Positions 11,664 through 24,249 of a stretch of 64,000 nt of DNA are shown here, piece after piece. Below the pieces are notes generated by a model. That model ran no database searches, was not told the origin of the DNA, and saw only the letters and a list, made by a program, of their open reading frames with translations. The translations under genes and the position numbers were made by a program. Location of the stretch: the NCBI RefSeq assembly GCF_000003855.2, contig NW_003101682.1, positions 3,002,386-3,066,385 of the forward strand. Reading direction: 5' to 3'. Source of the stretch: Blastomyces gilchristii SLH14081 (lineage: Eukaryota > Ascomycota > Eurotiomycetes > Onygenales > Ajellomycetaceae). Position 1 is the first letter of the stretch; the number at the start of each line of letters is the position of its first letter.

Positions 11664-14137
11664 GTTGATTGACATACACTAAAATGCGATGTTGGTGATA
11701 AATTTTCTTCCCCCTGTCGCAGCTGGCCGCCCTAGACGGCCCTTGATGTTCTAAGGCGGGTGGGTGTTCCATGGAAGCAAGGAATGCCTTGTGGACATTT
11801 TCCGAAGCACCAGCAAAGAAAGCTGAGCTCTGTGTTTATATCGCTGATAAAGGAGAGAACAAAAGAATACCTTTCTGTTACCCAGATTGTTCATATATTC
11901 TCCGTCCAACCAACACATGTAATTGGGGCAAAAGCACAAGTGACAAAAGTTACAAGATCCGCGGGGCAGGTAGAAAGTGGCATATCAATATCATGAATCC
12001 GGGAAATAAATGTAGCTAGATATGCAGTATCTACCATAGTAGTAAATGCCCAAATTATTCCCTGGGGAATAAAATTGAGTGTTCTGGAGAGTAATCCAAG
12101 TGCGTTTCAGAATATGCCCGAGTGAATCGCTTTCGAACCTGAAAATGCAAAAGTAACCTGCCTCTTCCCCTGAATACGGTAACTTAACTGGTTCTGTCAG
12201 GTTTTCAAGTAGTACAAGATTCTCCGTACTTTGTCCTCCACGGGGGAGTGCTGTACTCAAGTGTTGGATAACCAACCTGTTTGCAACATATATGCAAGAT
12301 AGAGCAGTACAAGATAGTAGGAGGAGAGGGTGGAAAAAGAAGAAATGGCTGCAAATAAAGGGGAAGGCATGAAATTATAGATCTACGTTTTATGCAAAAA
12401 GAACGGAGTTGAGTGGAACAGCGAGTATCGAAACATTCCAAAGAGCTTTCTTTCTTCTAATCAGTGTAGCTACTTATACATATAAAGTCGCCTGATTGCC
12501 TACCCGGCTGCAGATTTGAAACTGAAATTGGGATTGATCCAAAACATCGAGGGATTAAGCTAACTATATAAAATTGACGTAATATAATCTGCTCATCAAC
12601 ACGGGGGTAACCCAAACGACAGCAAGGACAATAATCATCTGCCATGGCATGAAGTCAGGATTGAATAGGCTATATACTAATAGTTGCCCTCTCCGAAGAA
12701 AGAGGAGTGGGAAGTTGCCATTCTTCTCCGTGCTGTAGCCTCTACCAGTCCACTGTCCAACAAAACATACCTCATGTTAGGCAGAAGACAATGTACTCTA
12801 TCCTTCTATCATTTATAGCAACTGCCTGGGCAAAGCTTGTGTTGAATGTGCTGACAAACTCTCTCTTGATGATAAGTTGCCGCCAGTTACCGCGTCCAAG
12901 ATCTCAATAATAAATACCATGTTGATAAGAGCAAAAGAGCCAAGGTTGAGAGCGGGTTACTAAGGGGTTCTTAACAATTTAGATGTACATACAATAATAT
13001 CATAAGATGTCTCCGTCTGCAAAAAGCGAAGGGGCGGGTCGAACTCTGGATAATGTGAGTTCAGAGGAGCATTTCCAAAGCATTAACTGGCCAGCCTGCT
13101 TTCTGCCCGCAGATACGATTGACACGGAGTTTGCCGGAGTCAGTCGTCCTCTCTTCAATAGCAGTAATGCCTGCACCTCAATCAGGGTCGGGTGTCAGTC
13201 TTACTTGTACTCGTTCGTGTCCTGCTCGTGATGAACGAGTTGCAGAGGGTTAAATGGCCACAAAGCAAATCTTGTGAAATATGATTAAGTCTCATCCCCA
13301 TTCAATTGACGCTCTGGCAAACATCGGATGTGAGCGAAGGCGAAATCGGCTCATATGCTGTCCCAGCCATCCAAGAATGCCGCGATCAACTTCCTACTCC
13401 GGACATGAGGGAATACGTCGCAAGTGAGGTATGGAAGATCCACGCAAGGGAATTGCATATCTCGTTAGAGGCGGGTATCTGTCGACTTCGAATCTAAGTC
13501 AGAACTCCTTCACGGGTATGAATTTCAATTGCACTGCGTAGGTTAGCTACTGTGTGAGCCATCTAAGCTTGCAAGCGGTGCCGATTCCTTCCTGTGAATG
13601 AGAATTGAATTGACTAAAGCTAGCGAAGCGGCTCCTCGTCTGGCGCTTAACGGTGTAATTAGCGAGAGCAAGTAAAAACTAGTTACCGGGTAATAATTAT
13701 TCCGCCGCCAACCCCCGGTCGCGGATGGCGTCGAGGAGACCAGAAGATATAGAACGCCAGACTTCCCAGGACAACGTAGGTTCTGTTTCTCCGAGGCAGA
13801 TCTACAATAAAATTTAAATGTCAGAGGCTCAGGATGTGCTCCTCTGCTAATGTTCATTCCTATTAACGCTGTTTTGGCCTTTGACCAGACGTCCATGGTT
13901 GTGATTATATCCACCTTGGTGCAACCCCGTATGGTGAGTTCCGGCGCAAGGCAACGGCGCTCTGGTTGTGGGACGTTGTCGCTATCAAAATAATAATGCA
14001 GGTTCTAATACATTTATATCAGCTTAATAGCCGTTGCCAGTCGCAATAATACCTCTCTTTGTTTCATCGAATGCAAGCCGTTGCAACCAGCTTGAAGCCA
14101 TGAATGGCTTCCTTTGAGGAAGGACCTCAACTTTGAC
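9713..14137. other. 4.4-kb gene-poor divergent intergenic region
   Basis: This separates the divergent kelch and Kog1 genes and must contain both promoters. It holds a T31 tract at 11544-11574 and an A23-G9 tract at 11633-11664. Only short ORFs without recognisable motifs are present, for example 11771-12019 (82 codons) and 13007-13231 (74 codons), both starting at real ATGs. I do not call them genes. The spacing is large for this class of fungus and could hide non-coding transcripts. Confidence 0.5.
11544..11664. repeat. poly-T and poly-A/poly-G homopolymer tracts
   Basis: A run of 31 T (11544-11574) is followed 58 bases later by 23 A (11633-11655) running straight into 9 G (11656-11664). 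The T and A runs could pair as an imperfect inverted repeat. These are simple-sequence tracts with no coding content, and their length is prone to assembly error. Confidence 0.85.
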
Positions 14138-17100
14138 ATGGATCGAACTGCGCCAGTGCAGACGTCTCCCAATATGGCACAAGGTGTTGGCCCACAACCG
14201 CGTGGGCAAGGAAAGTCGGTCCGAGTCGCCTTCGGTCCACAGGTCGACGAGTATATACCTCCGTCAAACGATGTACCATCCCCTTCTACACTCAGCCACC
14301 CGCGGTCCAAGACAACCGTCATCGAGGAGCTTCAAAGTAATGGAAGGCCGGATTCCTCGCAAGCTCCTTCCAGTAGCGCGGATGGAAATAATGGGCCTGC
14401 ATCAGCCGTGGTAAAAAGAAACCTACGCCCGACACCCGCTCTCATCCGGGCGAAGAGCGAACACTTCCCCAAGTTCGGTGTGGAGAATGGGGCTCCGAAT
14501 AGTGACGATGAGGATTTCCAGTTAAGACACGGTTGGCATGAAGAGTATACTTCCAGTGAATATCTAAAGATCCTCAATTCCGTGAGTATTAACGTATCGC
14601 GGTTTTTTTCTTCTTCTCTCATTAAGAGGATTTCTAACTATAGGATGCATAGAGCTTTTATATGTATTTCAAGGAGAAACGGCATGAAACTAATGGCATA
14701 CCGAAGGACCCAGCTGGTAGCTGGCCGAGCCAAGACTGGCGCATGAGAGATCGACTGAAAACTGTTTCCGCCGCGCTGGCCATCTGCCTAAACATTGGTG
14801 TCGACCCGCCAGATGTAGTGAAGACCAACCCCACCGCGAAGCTGGAATGCTGGGTGGACCCAACATCTACTACAGGAGCACAAAACAAGGTGATGGAACA
14901 AATTGGGAAGAAGCTGCAAGAGCAATATGAAACCCTCAGTCTTCGTACACGCTATAAGCAATATTTGGACCCTTCCGTCGATGAGACGAAGAAATTCTGC
15001 ATCTCTCTTCGCCGTAACGCGAAAGACGAGCGGGTGCTTTTTCATTACAATGGACATGGTGTCCCTTTACCAACCAAATCTGGGGAGCTTTGGGTATTTA
15101 ACAAGAATTATACCCAATATATCCCGGTTTCATTGTACGATTTGCAGACTTGGCTTGCCGGGCCAAGCTTGTTCGTGTTCGACGTTTCTCATGCGGGCAA
15201 TATCGTCCATAACTTTCAAACATTCGTAGAGAAGCATGAGAAAGAGAACGTCGAACTTCGTGAACGAGATCCAAATTCACCTATTCAGAATTATGGCGAC
15301 TGTATTTTACTCGCCGCTTGCGAGAGAACCGAAACCCTTCCAACTAACCCCGACCTCCCTGCTGACCTTTTCACCTGTTGCTTAACAACTCCCATCGAAA
15401 TTGCCTTGAGATATTTTATTCTGCAGAATCCTTTGCACACCAGCATATCCATCGACGAATTCAGAGTGCCTGGACGTCTCCAAGACCGAAGGAGCCCCCT
15501 TGGTGAATTGAATTGGATATTTACCGCAATTACGGATACGATTGCTTGGAATACCCTTCCTAGACCACTATTCAAGAAACTTTTTAGACAGGATCTCATG
15601 GTTGCTGCCCTGTTTAGGAATTTCCTACTCGCCGAACGGATTATGAGGGCTCATGAATGTCACCCAATTTCCTCACCCAAGCTACCCGAAACTCACATGC
15701 ACCCTCTGTGGCAAAGCTGGGATCTTGCCATCGAGATGGTCCTTGCTCAGCTCCCGGCTCTCATTGAGCATGAGGAAGGCAAGCGGCATTATGATTATCA
15801 GCACTCATCATTCTTCGCTGAACAACTCACTGCTTTCGAAGTTTACCTTTCATCAGGCCCGACAGAGAAGACGCCTCCTGATCAACTTCCAATCGTGTTG
15901 CAAGTGTTGTTGAGCCAGGCTCATCGCCTTCGTGCATTGATTTTGCTCAGCAAATTTCTTGACCTAGGACCGTGGGCAGTTCATCTAGCTCTGAGCATCG
16001 GTATATTTCCATATGTAGTCAAACTTCTACAGAGTACCGCCCAAGAGCTTAAACCTGTCATGGTTTTTATTTGGGCTAGGATCATGGCTGTCGACCATAC
16101 TGTCCAGAATGATTTGCTCAAGGATAATGGAATTCACTATTTCATCAACATACTCAGCCCTTCGTCGCCCATTCCTGTCGGTAATGCTAGCGAACACCGT
16201 GCTATGTGCGCATTCATTGTTGCAATATTTTGCAAATACTACCCCCAAGGGCAAAATGTTTGTCTTGCTCCCGAGCTTTTCGAAGCTTGTCTTACCCATT
16301 TGATGGATGTCGAAAATCCACTTCTGCGCCAATGGTCGTGTCTCTGCTTAAGCATGCTTTGGCTTGATTTTCCCGAAGCAAAATGGGTTGGTATTCGATG
16401 CTCTGCACCATCGAGACTCTGCGAACTAACTCTGGACCCTGTCCCAGAGGTACGCGCTGCGATGCTACACGCCTTAACCAGCTTTATTGGAATCCCTGAT
16501 TTGACCGATCAAGTGGCTCAGGTTGAGGAATATTTGGCACTCAGTGTGATGCCTATGGGTTCTGATGGAAGTGAGTTAGTAAGAAAGGAGCTTTTAGTGT
16601 TCTTGTCGACATTTGTGAAACGATATCAGAACAAATTCCTCGTCGCTGCATATGAACAGCTTCTTGAGGAACGTCACATTCTTTTATATCAAATGCCTGC
16701 CAACAAGCATATCCAAATGCCACCATTCCCGTACGAAAATGGAGTGTCCTATAACACGATATTTGGCTCAATCTGGAAACTTGTCCTCATGCTATCGGTC
16801 GATCCGCACCCCGAAATCGCCCGGGATGCTGACATTATTGTCGATTATATTCATAAATCCCTGATGGAGTCTCCAATGCGAGCGTTAGCTCAAACTGCCA
16901 GAGATGAAATTCTGAAACTATTCTCTCGTGTCCACGTCAATAAAACTCGGCGCGTGGAACAGGCCGATATGAAGCGACCGCCCACTATGCCACCAGCCCA
17001 GTCGAACATAGCACCGAAGGCTGAAGGATATCTATCTCTTAGTTTGAGAAGAACAGCTAGCGTAGCTACGTCCTTGAAAAATCTAGCTTTTGGCTCAGGT

Positions 17101-18731
17101 ACTACCAATGAACGCCCTGGATCGCCTGATAGATCAGCTTCAGTGAAACGTCGGATCCCTATCACCCCACGGGGTCGGGCGCCTGCTGAATGGACTCGAC
17201 CTCCTGAGGTTAATGATCAACCAGCCACATCGGGGTCGTATCGCCAAGCGCGTATCCCGCTATCCCGGGGCTTTCAGCCAAGAGATATGACAGCCAGTCC
17301 TACCATTCCCCTGGAAAGCAAGTTTTTAGACTGGTCAACTGAGGTAAGCTAATCCCTTTTGCAACGTTTTTCAGCACTTTTATAAATTTTACTTGGTGAA
17401 CGGATTCTTCTAACATTGCGGATAGTACTTTCGCGAGCCCCAAATGAAGCCCAATGAATCAGATGAACCCGGCAGCGCGGATTATAATGAACGTCTTTGG
17501 AGGCGAGGCCGAAATGAGAAAATCATTACGGATACTCAACCGCTAAAAGAACGGGCAGGAACTAACCGTTGGGACACCTCATCTGCTCTTCTGAGCAATC
17601 CGACTCAACCAACGAAAATGTGTTTCCACCAATTTGAGGATCACATTGCGGTAGCTGACGATAGAGATACTGTCTGGTATGTGCTTTTAATCAAGTCAGA
17701 CCTTGGAGGTGGCTCACTAACTGGAAATTAGTATCTGGGATTGGCAAAATCAATCACGTCTCAGCCGCTTCTCCAATGGCAACCCATTAGGGTCGAGAAT
17801 CAACGAAATACGATTCATCAACGAAGACGACCAAGCTCTTTTAATGACTGGCTCCTCAGACGGTGTTTTGAAAATATTCCGCAGATATGAATCCGGCTCA
17901 GACGTTGAGATTGTAACAGCCTTCCGTGCCCTCCCTGACTTGATCCCTAGCAACAAAAATGCGGGTTTGGTTTTCGACTGGCAACAGGGGCAAGGGAAAG
18001 CACTTGTTGCCGGCGACACAAAAGTCATTCGCGTCTGGAACGCCGCCACTGAAGTTTGCACTAACGTGAGTTTCTATTTTTACGATCTAAATTTAAGTGC
18101 AAGGCTTCTAACTTGTATTAGGATATATCTGCACGCTCGGGTTCTTGTATAACCTCCTTGACATCCGACCAGGTTGCTGGAAATATTTTCATCGCCGGAT
18201 TTGGTGACGGTGCCGTGCGAGTATTTGACCAACGCCTGAAACCCACAACGGCTATGGTTAAAGTGTGGCGAGAACACAAACAATGGATCACGAATATCCA
18301 TATGCAACGCGGAGGAGTTAGGGAGCTGATTTCTGGTAGCCGAAATGGCGAGGTCCGTCTTTGGGACTTACGAATGGATACGTCAATAGACATGATCCAG
18401 GCCACTAGGGACACCCTGCGGACCTTAGCCGTGCATGAACATGCACCTGTTTTCAATATGTGAGTGTCCCCTGAGTTATCCCTTTATTCATTCTTGGTTA
18501 TATCTTCTGGACAAAACTGACACGATCGGTCTATCCCATAGTGGCACCAACCGCCATGAAGTTAAAACCTTCAATACCGATGGCACCTACCTCTCTACCT
18601 ATGAGCCTCACGTTAGTTTTCTACACTCCAACCGATCCTCGCCAATCATAAGCACAGCCTTCCACCCACACAGGACAATCCTTGCTTGTGCGGCTCTCAG
18701 CGATAACCATATCAATCTTGTTTCATGCTAA
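14138..18731 (+). CDS. KOG1: Kog1/Raptor, TORC1 scaffold subunit
   Basis: Kog1/Raptor presents substrates to TOR kinase in TORC1 at the vacuolar membrane. Exons are 14138-14581, 14653-17343, 17426-17676, 17732-18065, 18122-18459 and 18542-18731: 1,415 residues in one frame. The raptor N-terminal conserved domain begins near residue 145 (EYLKILNSSFYMYFKEKRHE) and includes FHYNGHGVPLP near 278 and LFVFDVSHAGN near 322. A HEAT-repeat region follows (about 400-870), then a disordered linker and a C-terminal WD40 propeller from about residue 1,075 (for example SGSRNGEVRLWDLR and AFHPHRTILACAALSDNHINL). The start is the first ATG in frame with conserved sequence; a short 5' exon cannot be excluded. 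At intron 1 the first TAG acceptor would give an early stop, so the acceptor nine bases further on is used. The caspase-like cysteine position in the N-terminal domain reads Val. Confidence 0.95.
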
Positions 18732-19933
18732 AGCAACCATTTGGCTGTCCATCGAGTCGAGACTTTTAATCACGTTCTATTTTTTTCTTCCTCTTCTTCT
18801 CCTCATGGCCTAGGTGTTCCACCCCGCATTACTTCACTAATATTACTCTATATTGCAAATAAATGGGTTTTCCTTCTTCTTTCTTATCACATGTTTCTGA
18901 GTAAAATAATCCCCTTTTATTATTACCAGGCGCCACGAAGCGAGGGGGGTGTGGGGTACTGAATTGCGTTATATTAATGGCATACAGTTGTATTTCCTCC
19001 ATTTCAACCAGCGATTCGTTTCATTTTCCATTTTTCTCCGCAGTATGCTACCTTTTACAAGGGATACTTAATTCCCCATCGTCATTGACACTGTTCTCTT
19101 TTCCCTTCCTTTCGTCTTCTTCTCCTTGTTCATGACACATTGCTAAATTTGTACACGCTTGCTTGTTCTCCGTCTCTCTCTGATCCCATTCCCTACTGTT
19201 AAAATATTCCATTTCCATGGATGGTCCAGTGAATTTATTTTTATTATTATTATTAATTTTCATGTTTTGTGAAGGTATCTGTACAGACAGAGCTGGCTGC
19301 AGATATGATTCAATTTTAATTGAAATTCCAGTTCTTCCCTCACATCACACAGTATGTACACATCACAACGCCGCCATCAACGTTCACTCTTAATATTGGG
19401 CTTACATTCTCAACTTGTCCCGTATTATAAAATAATACGAAACAAAATATGTCAGAAACCCCAGTAGGAGAAAGAAGGTCATGCCATACACTCGATCTCT
19501 GAAGACGAATTTCAAAAGTGAATTTCCCCAGTTCAATCCATCACCGAGCTCGTCTAAGGGTCGCTGAATGCTCTCTGCCCATCATGACATCGAGGTCGAA
19601 TCTTTAGTTCCCTTCATTTGTAGCTAGTGGTAATAGGAAAGCCAAATGGTAAAACAAAAGCGGGATGAAGAACGAAAATTGTGATCAATGAAGCTAGAGA
19701 AGAGGTAAGTAGTAAGTGAAAAGGTAGAAACTGATGGGGAGTACTAGAAAATTGTAAACAACAATATCAGGGATGTTTTGAGGAATATCTCGATCAAAAT
19801 CTATTGCTAGAAGCTGCAAAACCAGTGTATCCCGTGCTGTGCTGTCCGATGTGTGCATGAATATCCCCTTCCAGTCCTATTCCCTAATGCATGCCTGACC
19901 AATTGCAATACAAGAAAAGTGTAAAGAGAAGGG

Positions 19934-19975
<42 letters not shown>

Positions 19976-20276
19976 AGAGAGAGAGAGAGAAGAAGAAAAG
20001 AAAAAAAGAGAATGAAAACATCCCTATTCATCATTAACAGCCCTCTGCACCCAGTCCGTACGCCCAGTTGAAGGCAAATTTATTGTCGCTTTGAAGCAAG
20101 GGAAAATAAGAAATCCTATTCTTTAGAGAAAGCACTGCACGCCGCATTGTTGCCAAATGTAAACCCCAGAGACAAAGCAAGAAGAAAGACAATTTTCCAA
20201 ACAACAATAACGGTGCTTGCTACTAACTCCAAGAAGGCCACGGTCTCACGCCTTCTACATGTTCCCCTAGAGACCT
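18732..20276. other. Convergent intergenic region with long A/GA tract
   Basis: This region lies between the stops of Kog1 and the unknown protein at 20277 and should contain both 3' UTRs. A run of 39 A at 19934-19972 continues into a GA dinucleotide repeat to 19990. No ORF with family features is seen. Confidence 0.6.
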
Positions 20277-22658
20277 TTACCCTCTCTCTACGGTTCCATT
20301 GCTCTCTTCATACGCAACGAGCGGATTTTTAGACAAAGGATGGCGGGGCGGGGGCAATTTCCAAGGATCAGTTATAGGATCTAGGTCAAGAAAACTTTTG
20401 CGACTACTATGTATAGGTTCATAGCAAAACTGTGGTGCAGGCCCAAAGTTCGCAAAGCCTTTGGTTTGGTTAGAGCCATTCAGGGTATATAACTGCAGAT
20501 TGACGAGAGCTTGCCCCAATAAAACAGTTCCGGCTTCAGCCACCCCTTCCCGCTCGCCAGGCCGAAGTGGCATCCTTGTAGTCCGTTGACGTTCCGCCTC
20601 ATCTCGCGCAATTTCAATTATACGCTGACGAAGCTTATCCTCACCTCGAGCATCTGTGTGGAACCAGATGTTAGACCGAACGAGTCTCGAGATAGGAGTC
20701 CCTTTCCCGGCGTGTTTATCAACCAAACCTCCTTGAATGCTTGGTGGAATTGGTAGCCCGGGTGGGGGAAACTTGAACTTGAACCGTGACTGTGATGAAT
20801 TAGTCGATTTAGAGAGAACCTCATCACTTTCGGGTCTGTTGGCAATTGCAGATGCAAATACTGGACTCACGCTCGTTGGACGGTCGGAAGAAGCATATGT
20901 TAAGGGCATGGAGGTTGATATACGGCTGGGGTCTGGCAAACCTCCCTGTATTTGCCCATTGTTGGGTGTACGTTGAGCTTGTGGAGTTGCCACATTCTTA
21001 GCTAGGGATGGATCTTGTTGGAGAGCTTTGCGGGAGGATTTTAGTGGATTTGCGGTTAGGGGTGTAGAATGGATTTCGCCCACGTAATCTTTGCACTCGA
21101 TTTGAAATTCTTGATCGCGATTGTTTTCAGTCGTAGTTTGGGAAGTCGTTATGGCATTATTCAAATATTTCGCAGCGTCGTGTAGCTTGGGGTTGGATGG
21201 TTGATCCGAATTGATGCGTTGAGGCGAGGTGCCGACATTAGTTTGATGAGAAGCATGAGGCTTTAGAGATAAGGGTAACTGGCTTGAAAGTGAAACTGAG
21301 GCACTTTTTGTGTTATCAGTGTCCTGGCATGATTCTGCTGTAGCACAAGAAGTTACAGCTTCTGAAAACATATTAGGAACCCAAGAAGGTTGTACCTGGC
21401 CAGGGCCGAATCCAGAATAATAGGTATTACCTGGCTCACGATTCATGGGAGGTGGTTTCAACGAACGGTCCTGATCGATATGACCGGTCATCTGGCCATG
21501 GTACCCAGCACATCTTCTACAATTTGGATGACACATATTTTGCGCTTGACTATTTGGATTACCAGTAGATCCTTGCGGGTAGTTTCCTGTTTCGAGATAT
21601 ATTTGTGCCACCATACTATATTGTAAAGCTCTCAATGCCTGCTTTTCTTCCTGTTTGGTAGGACTGATATCGTCAGGAACCATTATGCGTGGACCAGTTC
21701 CTGGAGTGGCATTGGTTGTAGGAGGCACGATTGTAGGTCGAGGGTTCTGGTGAGGGATGTTAGTACCCAAATTCTGTTGAGGGTATCCGAATGTTTCTTT
21801 CTGGCCTAGGTGCGGCTGTTGTCGTATTCCTTGAGGCCATTGAGGAGCACGCTGGGGCGAGATCCCATGGAAGCCAAACATATTCGACCTCGGATCGATT
21901 GTTGTAACATTCCTGAGCGGATGGCTAACACCAGTTGCGCTGGGAGTAAAAACTGGAGCAGGTAGCCTTGCGCCATGGTTTGGATTTCGACGATCCATTT
22001 CGTCTGAATCTTCGTCTAGGTCTTCGAGACTGAATGGTACCCACGATTTTGACCCTTTGTTCCGACTATGTGTTCGAACAGCGAATGAACTTAGGGAGAT
22101 TGGCCTTGAAGAAGGAAGGTTATCAATGTCGTCTAGCTCTGCACTCGATTTCCGTGACCTCGCTGCTCGAAAATGAGATTGACAAAAAGACGAATCGCGG
22201 GTTGTATGTTCAGAACCGCACCTGGCTGAGCGCGTGGGCTTGGAGATTGGTTTCTCTGTTGCCGTAATCTCAGCGGAAGATGGTCTTGAACGGATGGCAA
22301 TAGTAGGCTCAGACGTAGTGAAGGTAGAAGATGGAGGGCATATAGTAGGAATTTCCCTGTTGGTAGTGGGAGAAATTTCGCACGGGGAGGAGACAGTCTC
22401 AGGGGGTGTTATAGAAGAAGGGTTGTTAGTGTGGACAGCAGGTTGTTTTGTACACTGCTTTTGAAAACAACTCTTCACAGGAATTCCTTCAGCTGGTGTT
22501 GTCATCAGGCCTGCTTGTTTTAATTCATTGCCTGAGAGACGAATGTCACTGTTTTCTATTGTTGGTGACGTGGTGGTAGCTGCAACAACAAGCCCATGAT
22601 CTTCACCATCACCATTCTCATCAATATCATCATCCTTGGCACAGATATCAGAGTCCAT
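20277..22658 (-). CDS. Predicted disordered protein of unknown function, 793 aa
   Basis: This is a single uninterrupted ORF of 793 residues from a true ATG (MDSDICAKDDD). I do not recognise the family. The N-terminal 600 residues are low-complexity, rich in Ser, Thr, Pro, Asn and Gln, and look disordered. A small Cys/His cluster (MCHPNCRRCAGYHG) sits near the middle. The C-terminal 150 residues look more structured: a basic and acidic helix-like block (RGEDKLRQRIIEIARDEAER), then RMPLRPGEREG and LGQALVNLQLYTLNG, and a final aromatic/Pro segment (DPITDPWKLPPPRHPLSKNP). That block is probably the conserved part. No signal peptide or membrane segment is visible. The long open frame and composition support a real gene; a short upstream exon is possible. 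A regulatory or scaffold protein is the most one could guess. Confidence 0.75.
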   Translation of the reverse strand: MDSDICAKDDDIDENGDGEDHGLVVAATTTSPTIENSDIRLSGNELKQAGLMTTPAEGIPVKSCFQKQCTKQPAVHTNNPSSITPPETVSSPCEISPTTNREIPTICPPSSTFTTSEPTIAIRSRPSSAEITATEKPISKPTRSARCGSEHTTRDSSFCQSHFRAARSRKSSAELDDIDNLPSSRPISLSSFAVRTHSRNKGSKSWVPFSLEDLDEDSDEMDRRNPNHGARLPAPVFTPSATGVSHPLRNVTTIDPRSNMFGFHGISPQRAPQWPQGIRQQPHLGQKETFGYPQQNLGTNIPHQNPRPTIVPPTTNATPGTGPRIMVPDDISPTKQEEKQALRALQYSMVAQIYLETGNYPQGSTGNPNSQAQNMCHPNCRRCAGYHGQMTGHIDQDRSLKPPPMNREPGNTYYSGFGPGQVQPSWVPNMFSEAVTSCATAESCQDTDNTKSASVSLSSQLPLSLKPHASHQTNVGTSPQRINSDQPSNPKLHDAAKYLNNAITTSQTTTENNRDQEFQIECKDYVGEIHSTPLTANPLKSSRKALQQDPSLAKNVATPQAQRTPNNGQIQGGLPDPSRISTSMPLTYASSDRPTSVSPVFASAIANRPESDEVLSKSTNSSQSRFKFKFPPPGLPIPPSIQGGLVDKHAGKGTPISRLVRSNIWFHTDARGEDKLRQRIIEIARDEAERQRTTRMPLRPGEREGVAEAGTVLLGQALVNLQLYTLNGSNQTKGFANFGPAPQFCYEPIHSSRKSFLDLDPITDPWKLPPPRHPLSKNPLVAYEESNGTVERG

Positions 22659-24249
22659 GGACCCAGACCGCGTCGTAACAAAAAAAATAGGAGCTCTACC
22701 AGGAACTATGCTCCCAATCGTCTCAGTGGACTTCTGTTTGGAAGATCGGGATCCTAGGCATGTTTGTTGTCAGTCTCATTGAAGTACTACGGAAGCAGAA
22801 AACGGTAGGGATGTTCTAGCACCCGGGAAAGCCTATTAATACATACTGCGATGTGTCTTCTTCGGATACAGGGCCTCCATTGCACCACCTCGTCTACAGA
22901 AAGCTGTGAGTCCAGGGGAAACAACGGAGTTCATGCGCTGGGAAGACTGTCTATAGAGATTGCAAGCGGCTCCTCAACGGGGAGTAGAAAGACCGCCTCG
23001 CGTGCTGAGGAAAACAACGCAGCAGGAAGGAGGACTCTAGCTCAATGCTGTACGCGGGGAAAGGGGAAAGAAAACTTTGACTGGGCCTGTTTTGATGAGA
23101 GATTTTGATTCTGCTGTCCTGTCTTGATAACTCGGTTTGGATGGAGAGGGATGTCAGCCCAAAAGGAAGTGGTCATACAGCCCTGCGGTCATGTCCTTTT
23201 TATCCTTCTGAAAGCTGTGCTAATAATCCACCTTTATGCGCAGTGTATCTAAAAAAATTTCAGTCCAAGAAAGTTCTTGAAAGCCACAGACAAAGAGCGT
23301 TGTAAAAGAAAAGGGACTAAAGAATCCTCCACAGGATACATGGAAAAAGTGAATGAACGCTTCTTCAAGACAAAAGCCCACAACAAGGTATGCAAAGGGC
23401 AGCGAATAATCTACCCCAAACATATTCAAGCGACTGGCGCCATGGGAAGGGAGCATGGAGCATCCGCTGATGTTGGCCATCTACCACAGTCCTTGTTCCA
23501 TAGCACGGGAGGCGGGGACGCAGACAGAGGATTTGACAGATTTAAGAAGTGAAATCTATACTAGAGGAGAAGAAGGTGCAACACCTTAGGGCTGATAGTT
23601 GTATATTTCGCTCCCGGCAAAATCTTTTGTCTGATATAAAAACAAGGATGAGTACAGTACATCTTACCCCGAAAAGTCAGGGTCGCTAAGCGCATCAGGA
23701 ATGATGAAAGAGAATATGAAAAGTTGTGGTCAGTGTTGTGAGTCACCCACAGAAAGGCACCTCTCAAGATGAACATTCTCAGTCCTGAACCTTCTTGAAC
23801 TGATTGAATGCGAGTTCGTTTTCGATCTCAGCAGTTTGAAATGATACAAACGACGTGGCTTTCCTTTAGTGGAAGTTGTCTTTTGAGAACCGTTCATGTT
23901 TGAAGATCGTATATTATTTAATACTGTACGACGTCAACGGTGTAATTATCGTATTGTATTGTAACATCAGCTCTTCGAGGTCCAAAACAACAAAGCGTTG
24001 GAACATTCCTGTCATAACATCAGATACATTACTCTCTGATAACAACGAAAACGGGCAAACTAGTAAGTAACTTAAATTAAGACATAATTTATACATCAAT
24101 CAAGAAAATAATGAAGAACATAAGGATAACACTGATGTTTATCATCAAACTCATAACTACCCCATGTTCAAATTCCCCGCCGGGGGGAGGGGGAAACATC
24201 AAGAAAAATGTAGTCAGTCCAGAAAGAAGAAAGCTTCTCGAGCCAATCC
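22659..24249. other. Intergenic region, no supported gene
   Basis: This sits upstream of the unknown protein and downstream of the DPR gene, so it should include one promoter and one 3' UTR. Short ORFs at 22851-23108 and 23277-23552 lack motifs, and the second has no ATG start. Base composition is ordinary, becoming AT-richer after 23,850. Confidence 0.5.

Noticed and set aside
11771..12019. 82-codon ORF with five cysteines starting at a true ATG
   Set aside because: No signal peptide, no recognisable family, and two overlapping frames are equally open; length is within chance for this region.
13007..13231. 74-codon ORF starting at ATG
   Set aside because: No motif, no convincing splice partner, and composition unlike the neighbouring genes.
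13543..13914. 123-codon minus-strand ORF
   Set aside because: Opens at GTG, not ATG, and has no family features.
14114..14137. Earlier start for Kog1
   Set aside because: The upstream codon is TTG; the first ATG in frame is 14138.
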